A stretch of DNA of 64,000 nucleotides from positions 868,001 to 932,000 of the forward strand of contig SKCR01033660.1 in NCBI GenBank assembly GCA_019454045.1. Direction: 5' to 3'. Made by a program: the position numbers and the translations under genes. The DNA comes from Zanthoxylum bungeanum. Lineage: Eukaryota; Streptophyta; Magnoliopsida; Sapindales; Rutaceae. Below, one piece after another: positions 1 to 12,754 of this stretch (positions are counted from its first letter, which is position 1; every line of letters begins with the position of its first letter). The notes beneath the pieces were generated by a model. The model was not told the DNA's origin. It worked only from the letters and a program-made list of their open reading frames with translations, and ran no database searches.

Positions 1-976
1 AACAAACCTATTTCCATTTGTTTCAAGCTTACTGCAACAAAACCTTCAACTCCACGAACAATATTTCTCTGAAAATGCTGTGCTACATAGATATTTTCAA
101 ATATTGTTCAAATAACTCATTACAACCATCATAATTGTTCGAAGTATTAGGCTCCATTTGGTATTGTTGAGTCAACACTTGCAACTATAGCTAGAAAGTT
201 GGGGCACAACTATATTGAAGCTGAAACAATGGCCAATGAACTTGAAATGGGGGCAACTGAACTCGAAACTTCTAACATATATTAATTTAAAGTTCAATGG
301 TAGAAATTTCAAGTTTGCAACAGTAGTTTGAAAGTTAGGGCAAGTCTACATTGAAGCTGAAACAGGAGCCATTGAACTTGAACTTTAAACTTCTAACATG
401 TATCAATTTCAGGTTCAATGGTAGAAATTTCAAGTTCAACTTCGTTTCAACTTCACTTGTTCGGATTTCAACTTCAATGTCCCTTGGTAATGGGGTTCAT
501 TAGCAAAACCCTGAAAGTTGAGATGATTTTACCCTACACTTGTTTGATGGAAAACATATATAACCATAACTATTTTTTTTTATCAAAATTGTTCCTTAAA
601 ACTCATATTTACCTAACAGGCTAACACTTTAAACTTTTATTTCACATCATCTATCATTTAAAAGCCACATCACCAAAAATACCAAACGGAACCTTAGATA
701 AGGACAGTACCTTAGCTTCCCTGGTGGAATTATATAGATTTTGAAGTTGTTGGTGACACTCAAGTTCAGCTTCATCAACCGCAGCAGTTCCATTGCCAAG
801 ATGTAGCAAATGCTTCAATACTGCCTGCAATTTCATTAAACAAATTATAATAATTCACCAATAATTAATCAAAATTTCACCAATCAATAATAGTTTAAAT
901 TAAAAAAAAAACAGACTTGCTGCTGCTTGGCGACTTGTTCTCTGAACTTGATTGCTTGTTTCTTGATAGCTTCCAT
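1..976 (-). CDS. SH3P1: SH3 domain-containing protein 1-like (SH3P1), 5' part, runs off the left edge
   Basis: Three exons are visible on the minus strand: 917-976, 711-824 and 1-77 (incomplete). They have canonical GT/AG borders and join in phase to give about 83 residues. The protein starts MEAIKKQAIKFREQVAKQQQ, continues with AVLKHL and the block DEAELECHQQLQ, then NIVRGVEGF and KQMEIG. This is the N-terminal BAR-domain start of plant SH3P proteins, which carry a C-terminal SH3 domain and act in clathrin-linked vesicle traffic and autophagosome formation (family knowledge). The wording of the second exon is closest to SH3P1 as I remember it. The remaining BAR exons and the SH3 domain lie outside the window. 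Exon phases are intact (20 codons, 38 codons, then 77 bases), so the gene looks functional. Intron 2 carries a MITE-like insertion. Confidence 0.85.
150..693. mobile_element. Tourist/PIF-Harbinger-like MITE in SH3P1 intron 2
   Basis: The 544-bp segment begins GGCTCCATTTGGTATT. The reverse complement of its right end begins GGTTCCGTTTGGTATT. Both sides are flanked by TTA (147-149 and 694-696). A terminal GG, the TTTGG core and a 3-bp TTA duplication are the usual signature of Tourist-like MITEs. No transposase coding is visible. The interior contains a loosely repeated AT-rich block (about 180-300 and 300-420). Confidence 0.6.
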
Positions 977-2515
977 TATTGTGTTTCTTTTCAAGAAGTG
1001 AAGGCTCAGTTAATTGAGATTTTTTTTTAAATAATAATTAAAAAAAAAAAACCGATCGAGAAAAGGTATATGAAATTGGCTAAATCGAAAATTCAAAGAA
1101 AGCCAGCTATTTCCAGAAGAAAAAAAAAAAGAAAAAGGAAAATGGAATTTAGAACAGAGACTGTTGACTTTTGCTGACCAAATTCTAAGAGCCAAATGCC
1201 TTTCGTTACAGTTAAACTTTTCGCTTGCATCACCTTTAGGCTTTGCTTAAAAGCTTGCATTTATTCATTCCACGTAACGCTTCCTCCTCTTCCTACCGTC
1301 AAAACTGATGTTTACCTGTCACTCAACAAAATATATGTTTGGTATTTTGGTTTGATGATAAAATTATGTTTCGATTAAATCGGGTGAAATTTTAATTAAT
1401 TAAAATTTTAAAAATATTTATGTTTATTTTTTTGGGTTAAGAATCAACCGGTTCGGTTCGTCAATTTCACCGATTTTTAACGGATTTGACTGATTTTTAT
1501 ACTCTGATTTTAGTGTTCAATCGAACTGGACTCATGGCGGGTTCTTGATTCGATTGGACACGAATGTAAGTTTGGATTGATAGAAGATGATGAAATGAAG
1601 TGAAATATAATTTAAAATATTTAAAATTCATTATTTTGATTGATGAAAGTAGATGAAATGAAGTGTGAGTGGATGGAAAGTAATGTAACAAAAAAGGGCT
1701 TTGAGCCATTGAAAATGAGCCACCCAAATCGGGAGGTTTGAGATGGAACATAAATAATATTACCTATGAAGATAAATTTGTCATTTGGAAAAAAATAGTA
1801 TTAAAATATTTATCTTTTTTGTTTTTAAAATCTAAAATGACACAATTGTCTTTAAAACATATTTAATTACAATTATTTCATTACTATTTATTTTCTAAAT
1901 AATATTTTGAAACATTATATTATAAACTTCTCATTTTTCTCAAACAAAATTATGATACATTATATTCCGTTTTATTCTATACCGTTCAATTCCATTTCAT
2001 TGAATTACATTCGATTATAAATCATCATCTTCCAACCATCCAAAAAATCCTAAAGTTCCCAATGTTTGCACATTTATGTTAAGAATGTAAACTTTTAAAA
2101 GTATAATTTTCTGTTTTTTTAAAAAAAAAAAAAAAAAAAAAAATTGGCTGATAATTATTAAATTAGTTATTTTAATTACACACAAATTCCCATTCAAATT
2201 TTATTATATAATTTAAGTAGTTCGAAAAATCAAATATTAATATTAATATTTAATTTAATATTTTCCTCACTCGTTAATTCTTTTCTACTGTGTGATTGAA
2301 TGGAACAAGTGGTAGAGAATTTATATGCCAACGCAACAACCGACATTGTCTAGCATTTTCCGAACTGTAATGTTACATCAAAATCACAACGTACAGTGTT
2401 GTTTGTGAAAGCAATTTTACGTTTTTAACCTGTATAATTCAAATAAATTAATATAATCCTACCAATACATATTTAAGCATTTAAAAAAATATGTAAAATA
2501 TTAGTACCGTCTCGG
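977..2515. other. Intergenic region upstream of SH3P1, no gene seen
   Basis: AT-rich sequence between the SH3P1 start codon and the old copia element. The first few hundred bases probably hold the SH3P1 5' UTR and promoter. A weak inverted similarity links about 1571-1600 with 2025-2052 (both contain a GAAGATGATGA core), so a decayed MITE may lie here. A poly-T/poly-A tract sits near 2112-2142. No convincing coding region was found. Confidence 0.4.
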
Positions 2516-2830
2516 TGTACAGTGGATCTTGTAGCTAATGTTCTTTCAGGATTCTTGGTGACTTATTGATTTATGGACACTCCTTGAATCAAGAACACGA
2601 ACTAGGAACAATGATTGAAACTCTCTTTCTAGACCTTAACAATTAATTTTTTTTTTTCCAAATGAATGTGAAATGAATAACCTAAGGGTTCTATTTATAG
2701 AGATGAATGGATGCTATTGAAGAGATATATTTAGGCTTAAAGATGTAATCCTTTAAAGGGTTATATCTCTTCAATGTACTATTACAACTCAAAAGGTTAT
2801 TACCTTTCACTCTAGGGACTTATCTCTTCA
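2516..2830 (-). repeat. 3' LTR of the old copia element
   Basis: The 315-bp LTR matches 12755-13072 through shared blocks such as ATCTTGTAGCTAATGTTCT and TTCTATTTATAGAGATGAA. Its ends read TG..CA. On the inner side (2831-2846) a purine-rich run on the minus strand could be the polypurine tract. Confidence 0.75.
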
Positions 2831-3462
2831 TTTTTTTGACTTTCCTAAAAGCCATATATTATAGGCATGTCTCTTCACTAAAGCATTGTATAAATACTTT
2901 CAAAATTAGAAAATTTTCATACAATCTCCCATAATTTTCTAATTATTAATATAGACCTTTAAGAGAGTTTTCTTGAAATAAAACTGCATCGAAATATGTA
3001 GTTTTCGCCTTAATCTTTTCCTGATGAGTGACATTCGGATTTACTTGGCGAACCAATGACCCATAGTCTTGAACTGTTCCGCTGTTTGTGTGAACAAAGA
3101 CAATTGCCAACACACAGCTTCACTTCGACCATTTCTCGTTCTACGATTGTGTTCAATTCGGCCATAAACATCGGTCCTTGATTCATCAAGTACTTTAGGG
3201 AAATCAACCTTCAAAAAGTCTCATGGAAGCAGTTTCACTTCTTACTTGAAATAAGTGATCTACTATGAAAGGTAATATGTCTTTACCCACATTAGGACTC
3301 TTCTCATAATATAGTGATCATTAAAAGCCTTAGCTTATTCTAATCTTGACAGATAACATTTTGCGTCATTATAGGAATGAGAAAAAGTATAGAAGTCTAC
3401 AGTGCTTGTTTTGAATTGCACAAAGTTTCATTTGTCCATTTTGAACCTAGATCTTGGGATCT

Positions 3463-3770
3463 CTAGTCAGCTATGTTGGGTTTCCACAGTGACAATTCTT
3501 GATTTATAGGCTTCAAGCTCATTCCCATCGATGACTTCTCAACTTGCTCTCTAGGTAAACCTTTAGTAAGTGGATCCGCTAGGTTTTCTTTCGATTTGAC
3601 ATAATTTATTGAAATTATATCACTTGAGAGTTGTTGTCGTATGATATTATGTCTGCGGCGTATATGTCGAGACTTACCATTATACATTGTATTTTGGGCT
3701 CTTCCAATAGCCGGTTGACTATCACAATATATGCTTATAGATGGCACTGGTTTTGGCCTATTTGGAATAT
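3463..3770 (-). pseudogene. Copia RNase H, C-terminal part (cut by a nested solo LTR)
   Basis: The minus-strand reading contains ISIYCDSQPAIGRAQ, SRHIRRRHN, YVKSKENLADPLTKGL, typical of the end of copia RNase H. It is separated from its N-terminal half (6147-6406) by the solo LTR at 3776-6141. If that insertion and one copy of CCTAT are removed, the reading joins as RNFL, a stop, then DIPNRPKPVP, as in related elements. It is a non-functional remnant. Confidence 0.85.
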
Positions 3771-3775
3771 CCTAT

Positions 3776-6141
3776 TGTAGGCACTGCATTTTTACACATA
3801 AGTCCCTATGATGAGTCTCATTTTGGAGACACTACCTTTTAAGTCACGGAGGTCACGGGAAACGGACATCGGAAGGGGAAATTCAGAATAAACAAGGTTC
3901 ACTGTTTTCGTTAGTGCTGCGTTCGTGTTTACGTTCGAACGGCAAACAGATTGCGGGTGTTCGTGTCGCGTTCGAGGAAGCGTTCGAACGGTGTCGGTAA
4001 TTCTGGTTTTGCTGCTAGCCTCACACCCAGCCCATTTAGCTCCCCAAAGCCCATAAAACACATCCCAAATTAAATAAATAAATATTAATTTAAACATTAA
4101 ACATTAAATAAAATATTTAAACCATTTACCAATTAAATAAAGCATTTACCAAACTTAAACTAAAATCATGCCTAATTTGAATATATTATATACTAAAACT
4201 AAAAAGAAGATATACCTAATTAAAATCTATCCTAACCAATTAAAGCCAATCATATATTTGACTTCCTAATCTAATAAGATAATTACCAATCTAAAATATT
4301 GTATTCCTAAACCAAACCAAATCAAATCCCTTGCTTTCCTTGTCCAACACCAAATCAAATCCCTCTTTAATTAGCCAAATCCATTTACTTGTCAAGCCTA
4401 ACCCTTTGCCTATAAAAAGAACCCTTTACCAATCTTCTCAACCCTAGTCCCTAGCTCATACACCACACACATAAAAATTAGAGGAAGAACACACCCAAAA
4501 AGAGTAAGCAAAAGATAAAGAGGAGACGGCAACGAAACCACAAGGAAACAGTAGCAAAACGGACTCAAAACAGTAAGACAACGAACGAGAACAGTGAACC
4601 AGTGAACCGGGAGAGTTGCGGAGCATCCACCCTTCCGACGATCGTGTACCATACATCCGAGAGGTGATTTAAAAGGTTAGACCTGAGGGTACCTTTTCAT
4701 TAGTTTATATTTGTTTTTTTATTATTATTAAATTTTATTCGCATGAGAGTCGTTTATGGATGAATGTTGTGGCTTGAATGAAATGGAAGAGTGTCGTCTC
4801 TTGTGGTATATAGGATGGAAACCCAGACGTAGATTCCGTAGCCGAATCCGAATGGACGGTAGTGCGGTCTGTACTTGGGATACAACTCCACGTACCACTT
4901 GAGTAAACGGCATCTTCTCTTGTTTTGTGTTGCTTTTATTTATTTATTTTTCGTCACTTAAATTTTGCATGTTGCTTATTTATGCATGACTCAATCGAGC
5001 GCATGGGCTTAGTAAGTGGAATGAAAGATCCCCTATGGGGAGGGGTTAAGGCCCTTTACCACGATGCTTTGCCGCGCCGGTTGATGTGTGTTCGGTTGGA
5101 TGCAAGACATGTTCAATCGGACATACTTAGAATAATATGATTGTCTTTATGTTTGTATGCATGATGTGATGTGACGCGCATGGGCTTAGTATGTTGGTCT
5201 AAAGGTCATCTATTTGAGAGATCAAGAGCCCCAAAAGGCCACCTTTACGGCAGTACTTCGCTGCGCCCCTTTATTTTGTTGTTTATGTATTGTGTCTCAT
5301 TTCATGCATCAGGTCTGTTCCCGTTCGAACGCGTTTACGAACGCAACTCGAACGCACAAGCATTTTTGCCTTATCATGCATCAGGTCTCATTTCCGTTCG
5401 AATGCGTTACGAACGTCATACGAACGTGAGCATTCTGTTTCATTCCGTTCGAACGCGTTATCAAACGCCATACGAACGCGAGCATTCTGTTTCATTTCCG
5501 TTCGAACGCGTTATCAAACGCTACTCGAACGTGAGCATTCTGTTTCATTTCCGTTCGAACGCGTTTACGAACGCTACACGAACGTGAACACACTGAACTG
5601 AGTCTGTCTTATCATATTCATGCATAATTACCTCTTGGTTGATTTTTCTTGTGTTATATAGCCAACCGTATTATTTGTATCCCTGCATTTATCCATTCTA
5701 TGTGTTCTCGGGATTGTATTCAAGCATGATTAGGCTGTTAGCATGTTATTTGGTTAATAGGTTCATGAGATAGTACTCAAGCATGATTAGGTTGTCCTTA
5801 ATTTTCCATATTATAGGATTGAAATATGTTCATGAGATTGCCATGTGATGTTGCATGTTGTGATGAACTTGTTGATGTATGCATATGAATTTAGAAGCAT
5901 GATATTTTTGGAAATAAATGTTATTTAAGTCTGGTTAAATTATTACATAAATCCTTTTATTACAAGTGACATAAGTAAGGGACCATTCCGAACCCAACGG
6001 TTTGAGGTCTTCCCTTGCGAGGGGTGAGTGCGGCCTTAAATCTTTGTCCCGGTTCACACCGGGTGGCGACTCCATGTTATTTCGTACTTCTCAACTAGTG
6101 CGCGAGCCTAGAACGGCGTCGCCCAGGTCCTGTTGTCTACA
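3776..6141 (+). mobile_element. Solo LTR, 2.37 kb, nested in copia RNase H
   Basis: The segment starts TGTAGGCACTGC and ends TGTTGTCTACA, with complementary tips TGTAG/CTACA. It is flanked by the 5-bp duplication CCTAT (3771-3775 and 6142-6146). No internal region or second LTR is present, so it is a solo LTR left by recombination. A TATA-like CCTATAAAAAGAACC near 4408-4422 gives plus orientation. Near its end (about 6060-6078) the phrase GGGTGGCGACTCC recalls LTRs of large Ty3/gypsy (Tat/Ogre-like) elements, but the lineage is not proven. Confidence 0.85.
5310..5590 (+). repeat. About 53-bp tandem repeat inside the solo LTR
   Basis: Successive units begin GCATTCTGTTTCATT and contain CCGTTCGAACGCGTT followed by a second CGAACG-type site. 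Three close copies (from about 5429) and two more degenerate ones before them make up the array. Inverted relatives of the TTCGAACG core also occur near 3920-3990 in the same LTR. Confidence 0.75.
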
Positions 6142-6146
6142 CCTAT

Positions 6147-6436
6147 AGAAAATTTCTAAGTCATTCCGCTTCTTATGCTGTTTTGTCTAGTGCTATGAAC
6201 TCTGATTCCATAGTAGACCGGGTAATACACGTTTGCCTCGAGAATTTCCATGACACGGCTGCACCACCAAGTGTGAAAGCAAATCCACTCGTAGATTTGG
6301 AATTCACTGTATCAGATATCCAGTTAGTATTGTTGTATCCCTCTAGAATAGCAGAATATCTCGTATAATACATACCATATTTTGAAGTTTCTCTCAAATA
6401 CCTCAAAACTCTTACTATGGCTTTCCAGTGGTTATG
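6147..6436 (-). pseudogene. Copia RNase H, N-terminal part
   Basis: The minus-strand reading includes [36 protein letters not shown] and [14 protein letters not shown], the standard N-terminal half of copia RNase H. Stops occur just after this block (6147-6175). The rest of the domain lies beyond the solo LTR at 3463-3770. Confidence 0.85.
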
Positions 6437-6620
6437 TTCTTGATTACTCGTATATCTGCTAAGCTTGTTTACAGCTTGAGCGATATTAGGTCGTGTGTAA
6501 TTTGTGAGATACGTCAGACTTCCGATGATTCTTGATTACTCGTATATCTGCTAAGCTTGTTTACAGCTTGAGCGATATCAGGTCGTGTGTAATTTGTGAG
6601 ATACATCAGACTTCCGATGA
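6437..6620. repeat. 92-bp direct tandem duplication in copia pol
   Basis: Two near-identical 92-bp copies (6437-6528 and 6529-6620), both starting TTCTTGATTACTCG, differ at only a few positions. 92 is not a multiple of three, so the duplication itself breaks the reading frame. Confidence 0.85.
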
Positions 6621-7500
6621 TTCTTGAATACTCTAACTGCGATACGCATGAGCCAGTATTCTTTGATAAATGAATTATCAGGTCCACATGAGTCCTAGCT
6701 GCATTAAGATCTCATTTATTATATTTCTCAAGTATCTTCTCAACATAATGACTCTGAGATAATATATACCCCTCTGATGTTATGGAAATCTCAATTCCTA
6801 ATATCACATCAGCTACTCCTAAGTTTTTCATATCAAAGTTGTTGGTCAATACTTTCTTGGTAGACTGAATCTTCTCATGATTACTACTAATTATCAACAT
6901 ATCGTCTACGTACAGACACACAATGACATATCATTTTTTGAGTTGATTTAGTGTATACACAATTATTACACTCATTGATTTTGAACCTATTTGACAACAT
7001 CTCTTTGTCAAATTTTTAATGCCATTGTTTAAGTGCTTGTTTTAATCCGTATAAGGATTTTACAAGTTTGTACACCTTCTATTATTGTCCAAGAACATTG
7101 AAACATTCTGATTGTTCCATGTAAATCTCTTCATCTAGTTCACCATTTAAGAATGTCATCTTCACATTCATTTGAAATATTTCAAGACCAAATATAGATG
7201 TTATGGTTATAAGCATTCTTATTGACGTGATACGAGTCACTGGTGAATATGTATCAAAGTAATCAAGGTTTTTTTTTATCTATAACCTTTTATGAAAAAT
7301 CTTGTCTTGTACTTATCTATTGATCCATCCAGCTTCATCTTCTGTTTGAAAATCTATTTGTAGCCCAACGACTTGCAACCTGAAGGAAGATCAATCAATT
7401 CCCAAGTATGGTTTTAAATGATAGAATCTATCTCGCTATTGATAGCCTCTTTCCACAAAAGTGCCTCCGAATAAGACATTGCTTCTTTTTAATTTTGAGG
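6621..7500 (-). pseudogene. Copia reverse transcriptase, degraded
   Basis: On the minus strand, 6712-6921 encodes CLYVDDMLIISSN, the YVDD catalytic box, followed by NFDMKNLGVADVILGI. Farther right (7390-7490) a reading with EALLWKEAINSEIDSI and NHTWEL.DLPSG marks the RT start. Stops and frameshifts lie between, including a poly-T run near 7268. It is a non-functional RT. Confidence 0.8.
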
Positions 7501-7906
7501 CTCATTTTCTAACAGGTATGTCAGAAAATCGGGTCCAAATGACTTAGATGTTCTAGCTCTTTTGCTACGTCTAGGTTCTTTTTCCTCAATATTTTCATGT
7601 TGATCTGATTCTCGATCAACTTGATCACTGCATGTAGCAGTATCAATAGTTCTTTTGAGAAACTTTGTTCTTTATTTTTCCTTACAAGGAAAAGTCTATT
7701 TAAAAAATGTCGCATTCTTTGACTCAATTATCATATTTGGATTGATGTCAGGAATTTCATACTTATGTACCAAGAATCGATACGCACTATTGTTGTGAGC
7801 ATATCCAATTATATACAATCAACAGTCGTGGGTCATATTCTAACCTTCTTAGGTTTATGAACCATTACTTTGGCGAGACACTCCCACACTTTCAGATATT
7901 TGTAGG
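7501..7906 (-). pseudogene. Copia linker and C-terminal integrase, degraded
   Basis: The minus-strand reading contains IGYAHNSSAYRFLVHK (near 7755-7800) and KVWECLAKV (near 7860-7890). This is the copia integrase C-terminal region leading to the RT linker. The element is cut at 7906 by the second solo LTR. Confidence 0.75.
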
Positions 7907-9861
7907 TGTTAGGGATATGCCCTATACCCAACTTGTGGATGGGCTATATGTACATGTATTTGCAATATTTTCATTAATTAATAAAATGGCAATCTTTATT
8001 ATACGTGTCTTACATAAATTATATGAATCATCAAACACTGTAATAAAGTTCTTGGAGTAATAAGATGATGGCTTCCACGCCTTATGAGAATTATTGCTCT
8101 CAAACATTCATAGTCATAGTTTTGTGAATAAGCTGGACATTCACAAAGCGAAGAGACTATCATGATGATATGATCTGCCCTTAAGTGGGGTAGCTGATCT
8201 CATAGGCTACTAGCGGAGATCCATCCGCTTGGTGTATCACATAGATGCATGAGTTGCTAGTGTCCATCAAACTGACGGCCAAAAGTTTTCACATGGAGTG
8301 TTTATCCCATGTGTCTGTGAGAACTTTCATGTATCGATTGTATGACTAGTCATTAGACTTGAGGTCTTTACAATCTTATGTGTGGATCAAATGACTTTGA
8401 CATTCTCATTCCATAGTTCAAAAGATTTGATCATAAGAGTATGATTGGGTCATTTGTTGAAACACATGAAGTTTGTAAAGATACAACAGAGAATCGCTAC
8501 TCTCTCGGATAATATTTTCTTATAAGAGTAGTATTATAGCTCGCGGGTTGATATGTGTGATCAGTGCTTGAGACTGTGGCCGCAACGGAAGAATCATGTG
8601 AGATTCTTGGGTTAGCATGATTCATGACACTATCAACATCATACATTTGACTATATGGGTAGACACTTTCCATACCATAGGTCAAACGGTGGGGATACAG
8701 TGAGGCGATGGACCGTATCATATGTAAATCGCATACAGAATGGGTATATAACTTTCCTTCTCATTTGGGGGCCTTGACATGTTGCTAGATGTCAACCTTG
8801 GTCATTGAAATCGAACGACCATCTGATCGGAGAATAATTTATGTTCGATTAAATTATCATGATTCATTTCATGTCCAACTTGAGGGGAACCCAAAAGGTC
8901 ACACACAACAAAGTCGAAATCAATGGTTAACAGTGCACAATACAATTTTAACAGCATATATGATTGCTGTAGGAATTGTTCATAAATGGTTCAATGTGTT
9001 TAATTATTTAACATATCATTTATGAGGTTCCAAAGTGGCTTATAGATTGGTGAATAACGATAGGGGCACTTTGGGAATTGGAAAAATGAATAAGAAAATA
9101 AATAAATAAATAAATAAAAATCTGCGTTTATTTATTTATTTATTTTATTTGTTTTGAATTTCAATTCGGCCCAAACTCTTATTAGGGTTTTATAATCTCA
9201 TTAAATCATTATATTAATATCCAATGGCTAAGATTTAATTAGCATTTATCCCACATCAGATTCTTAATTAATTTTGTTGTCTTTGGAGCACCTATATAAA
9301 CCCAAAGAATTCTTTACAATTTTTTACACCAAAACCTTTCATATCTTGGTTTTATATAAGTGAGCAACTCTAAAGTTTAAGAGTAAGCCACTGATTTTGA
9401 GGATCCTTAAGTCCAATTGACTAGATGAATCTCAAGTTAAAATTTTTGAGGTATTTTCCTAGGCTAGCACCAAGGGCAAAATACATGTGCACTCAAGGCG
9501 TAGTCTTGCCGTTGAGTTTTGGCTTTGGTGTGTGCACCTTTGGAGGCCACACACTTGGGTGGCTCTTTGAAACGTGGAAGAGCTTGCTGAGTTCGAGAAA
9601 AGCTTGTAGATTGGAGGGATGATTGGAGGAGTATTCGATTCAAGTAAGTCTTTTTCTTTCTTTATTTTTAATTAGAGTTCTTATGATAGTTAGCATGTTT
9701 AAGTTTATGTTCTTTGCATGTTTTATGAGTTTTTTATGCTTAGAATATATAGTACCATGCTTAGGCTTGTAGAATAATCAAAACAAATAGGTCTTGGGAA
9801 AGGAGATAGCGGCATCATAATTTTTAATTTTCCGCTGCGCACTCGCGGCCGCTTCCCAACA
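7907..9861 (+). mobile_element. Solo LTR, 1.96 kb, nested in copia integrase
   Basis: It starts TGTTAGGGATATGCC and ends GCGGCCGCTTCCCAACA, flanked by the duplication GTAGG (7902-7906 and 9862-9866). Removing it restores the integrase reading SSYKYLKVWECLAKV on the minus strand, which confirms the borders. A possible TATA box, CCTATATAAACC, lies at about 9291 on the plus strand. No internal domain remains. The superfamily is not certain. Confidence 0.85.
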
Positions 9862-9866
9862 GTAGG

Positions 9867-10900
9867 AAGATACGGGACCTTTTTCACAATTCATATGGTG
9901 TCTTGTCCAATCTTTTGTGAGGTAGCTTGTTCAGAACGTAGTTGGCGGAAAGTAAGGCTTCCCCCCACAAGTTTTTGGGTAATCCAGTGCTTGTCAACAC
10001 TACATTCATCATTTCCTTCAACGTACGATTTTTGAGTTCAGCAATCCCCGTTTTGTTGAGGCGAATAAAGAGTTATAGTTTCGTGAATAATTTCATAATT
10101 AGAACAATATTCACCTCATCTATCACTTCTAATTTTTTGATCTTATTGCCAAGTTGATTTTAAACTTTGTTCTTATAGTGTATAAAGCTCTCAATAGCTT
10201 CATATTTGCTCCTCAACAAATACACATAACAAAATCTTGTATTATCATCGATTCAAAGTATTTTTTTACCGCCTCTTGTTTGTACAACATTCATATCACA
10301 CACATCGCTGTGTATAAGTTCCAAAAGTTTGGAACTTCGTTATATGAAATAAAATGATGTTCTATTCATTTTTACTTCAACACATGTTTCACATTTATGT
10401 TGGTTATCAATTGTAAATTTAGGCATAAGGTCCATGTTAATTAATTTACGCATTGTATCATAATTAACATGCCCTAACCTCCAATGTCATATATTTTGTG
10501 ACTCAATAATATAAGCAGAAAATGTACCTTTATTATTAGCATTATGTCGATTGACAGTCATTACATTGAACTTGAAAAGGCCTTCATTGAGGCATAATTT
10601 TCCTACATAAATGTCATTTTTAGACAGTACAAACTTGTCAGAAATAAATACAAGCTTAAGCCATTCTTGCTAAGGAGAGAGCCCTAAACCAAGTTCTTTC
10701 GAATATCAGGAACATGCAGATCATTCTTCAATGTAAGCTCCTTCCTGGATGTCATCTTCAGAACCATTGTGTCTTGTCCAACCACTCTAGAGGTTGACGA
10801 GTTTCCCATAGGCAGATGATCGCCACCATCAACCTTATGATATGAGGAAAATATATTGTTATCTGCACAGATATGATGAGTAGCCCCAATATCTATCCAC
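9867..10900 (-). pseudogene. Copia protease and integrase, degraded
   Basis: The minus-strand reading includes NYVLNKLPHKRLDKTPYELW near 9870-9950 and an integrase core with HSDVCD. On the gag side it has a protease-like [12 protein letters not shown] near 10880 and [12 protein letters not shown]. Many stops and frame changes interrupt it. The order integrase before RT supports copia. Confidence 0.75.
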
Positions 10901-11851
10901 CATTATTTCGGGTTTCCAATCAAGTTGACTTTAGTTACAACTGCTGAGAGGTTCAAGTCTGAAATCTCATCAGTTAATTGCTCATCTTCAGTGACATGGG
11001 TCTCATATTTCTTTTTCTTGCCATTGTCTTGAGACTTCTTGTTTCTGCAGTTCTTTTCCATGCAGCCGCCTTTCCCACAGACGTAGCACTTCCCCTTGAA
11101 CTTCTTGTTTGTTTGGGAAGAATCAGCTCCACTGTTCTTTCTTTTTTGCTACCTTTTCCACATTCGACGATGTTGGCCTTAGACTTCATAGTCTTGTAGC
11201 TAGTCTTCTCGGACTTCCTGTAGTCATATTCGATCCTCAATCGAACTCCAAGATCTTCAAGACCCATTTGTTTTTTTTTTTTTTCCGATAGCTTCTGAAG
11301 TCCTTTCATGATGGAGGTAACTTTTCAATGATTGTAGCAACTTAAAACGTCTCGCAGAGTTTCATTCATTCATCCAATATTTCATGAATGATTAACTGTA
11401 GTTCACCCAACTAAGACATTACCGTTCTTGAACTTACCATTTTATAGTCCATGAACTTACCCACGATAAATTTCTTTTGTCTGACATCCTTTGTTTTGTA
11501 TTTATTCTCAAGAGATTCCCATAGAATCTTCGCATAAGTCATACCTTGATACATATTGTACAAGGTATTATCAAGCCCTCCCAAAAGATAATTGTTGCAT
11601 AAGAAGTCGTCTGACGACCATGTCTCATCTCGCAGTTGTTTGGATGTTTCCATTTCTCCCTATACAGGATCCGAAGGATCTTTGAGATACTTAGCCAACT
11701 GCAGTGTTGTCAGGTATAACAACATTTTGTTCTGCCATTGTTTGAAGTTTGCTCCACCAAACTTATCATGTTTCTCTGCATGAGCGACCGGTACTGTGAT
11801 ATTTCCACTGGTCATGTGTAACTGTAAAATAACACAAGATAAATCATACAA
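10901..11851 (-). pseudogene. Copia gag with zinc knuckle, degraded
   Basis: The minus-strand gag begins near 11820 with HDKFGGANFKQWQNKMLLYL and continues DDFLCNNYLLGGLDNTLYN and ESLENKYKTKD. It ends in a zinc-knuckle-like CYVCGKGGCMEKNC (near 11050-11090), in which the usual histidine appears to be cysteine. Frames shift at a poly-T run near 11270 and at stops near 11400. Confidence 0.8.
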
Positions 11852-12754
11852 AGATCAACTTTATGATCATGTTTAAGTGTTGCACTAAAAATCTACTTGT
11901 TATTATTTTGGATAGTAGTACTAAATAATACAAGTTCTTGAATTTTTGACTAAAACTTCTTATGATAGGTGAATAAATTAAAATTCCCAGAGGACGAGAA
12001 GGGTCTGGGGTAACCACTTGAGTCTCTGCTCACTTAGGCTCTTATCGCATTGGTGACAGAATTTCTTTAATCACATTCTCAATAGAAAATCTTAGGCATT
12101 CAATATTTTTAGTGTTACACTTTTAATCCTCAAGTTTAAATATAACAATTGTATAAGATATAATATGCAATGTTATTTTTCCAAGATACTAACATCAACT
12201 TTATCACATTTAAATTATTGTGTTAATATGTGATAATTGAAAATGTTTTAATTAACTTAAATTTATAATAACCAAGTTTATAATTTTGATAAGAAATTAT
12301 TTATTATTTGATTTTCTTAAATTAATTAAACAATTATAGAATAAATCATAAAACAGTGAGTTACACATGCAAAGTCATAAATCATGTGCATTTACATTGT
12401 TATACTAAACTAAATTTCAAATCAAATCATCACATCACATGCACCTATTTTGTTTGTTTTTAAATTATTTCCCTTCCTTTTTTTTTTTTTTTTTTTGGTC
12501 AAACTCCATCCCTTCAAACATATTATTAAATCCTAAAAAATCCATTTGCATGGCTTACGTAAAGCCAATGAAGATCATGCAAGATGACTTATTGATTATA
12601 TGATCATATTAATTCAAGCAAAATATGCAACCAACTTTAGCGTGCTTTATCTGCATGCCTTACTTTATTAAATGAGCAAGATAATGATCATCACGCAAAT
12701 AATATCGCATCGAGTTTTTAGTCCGTCCTTAAGAATTTATTAGCCCGACCTTAA

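Noticed and set aside
5171..5601. Overlapping ORFs of 138 and 103 codons in the 2.4-kb LTR
   Set aside because: They arise from the 53-bp tandem repeats (repeated FRSNAF/VRTR words in all three frames) and are not coding.
9425..9622. 65-codon ORF in the second solo LTR
   Set aside because: It lies in LTR R-U5 sequence, where no protein is expected.
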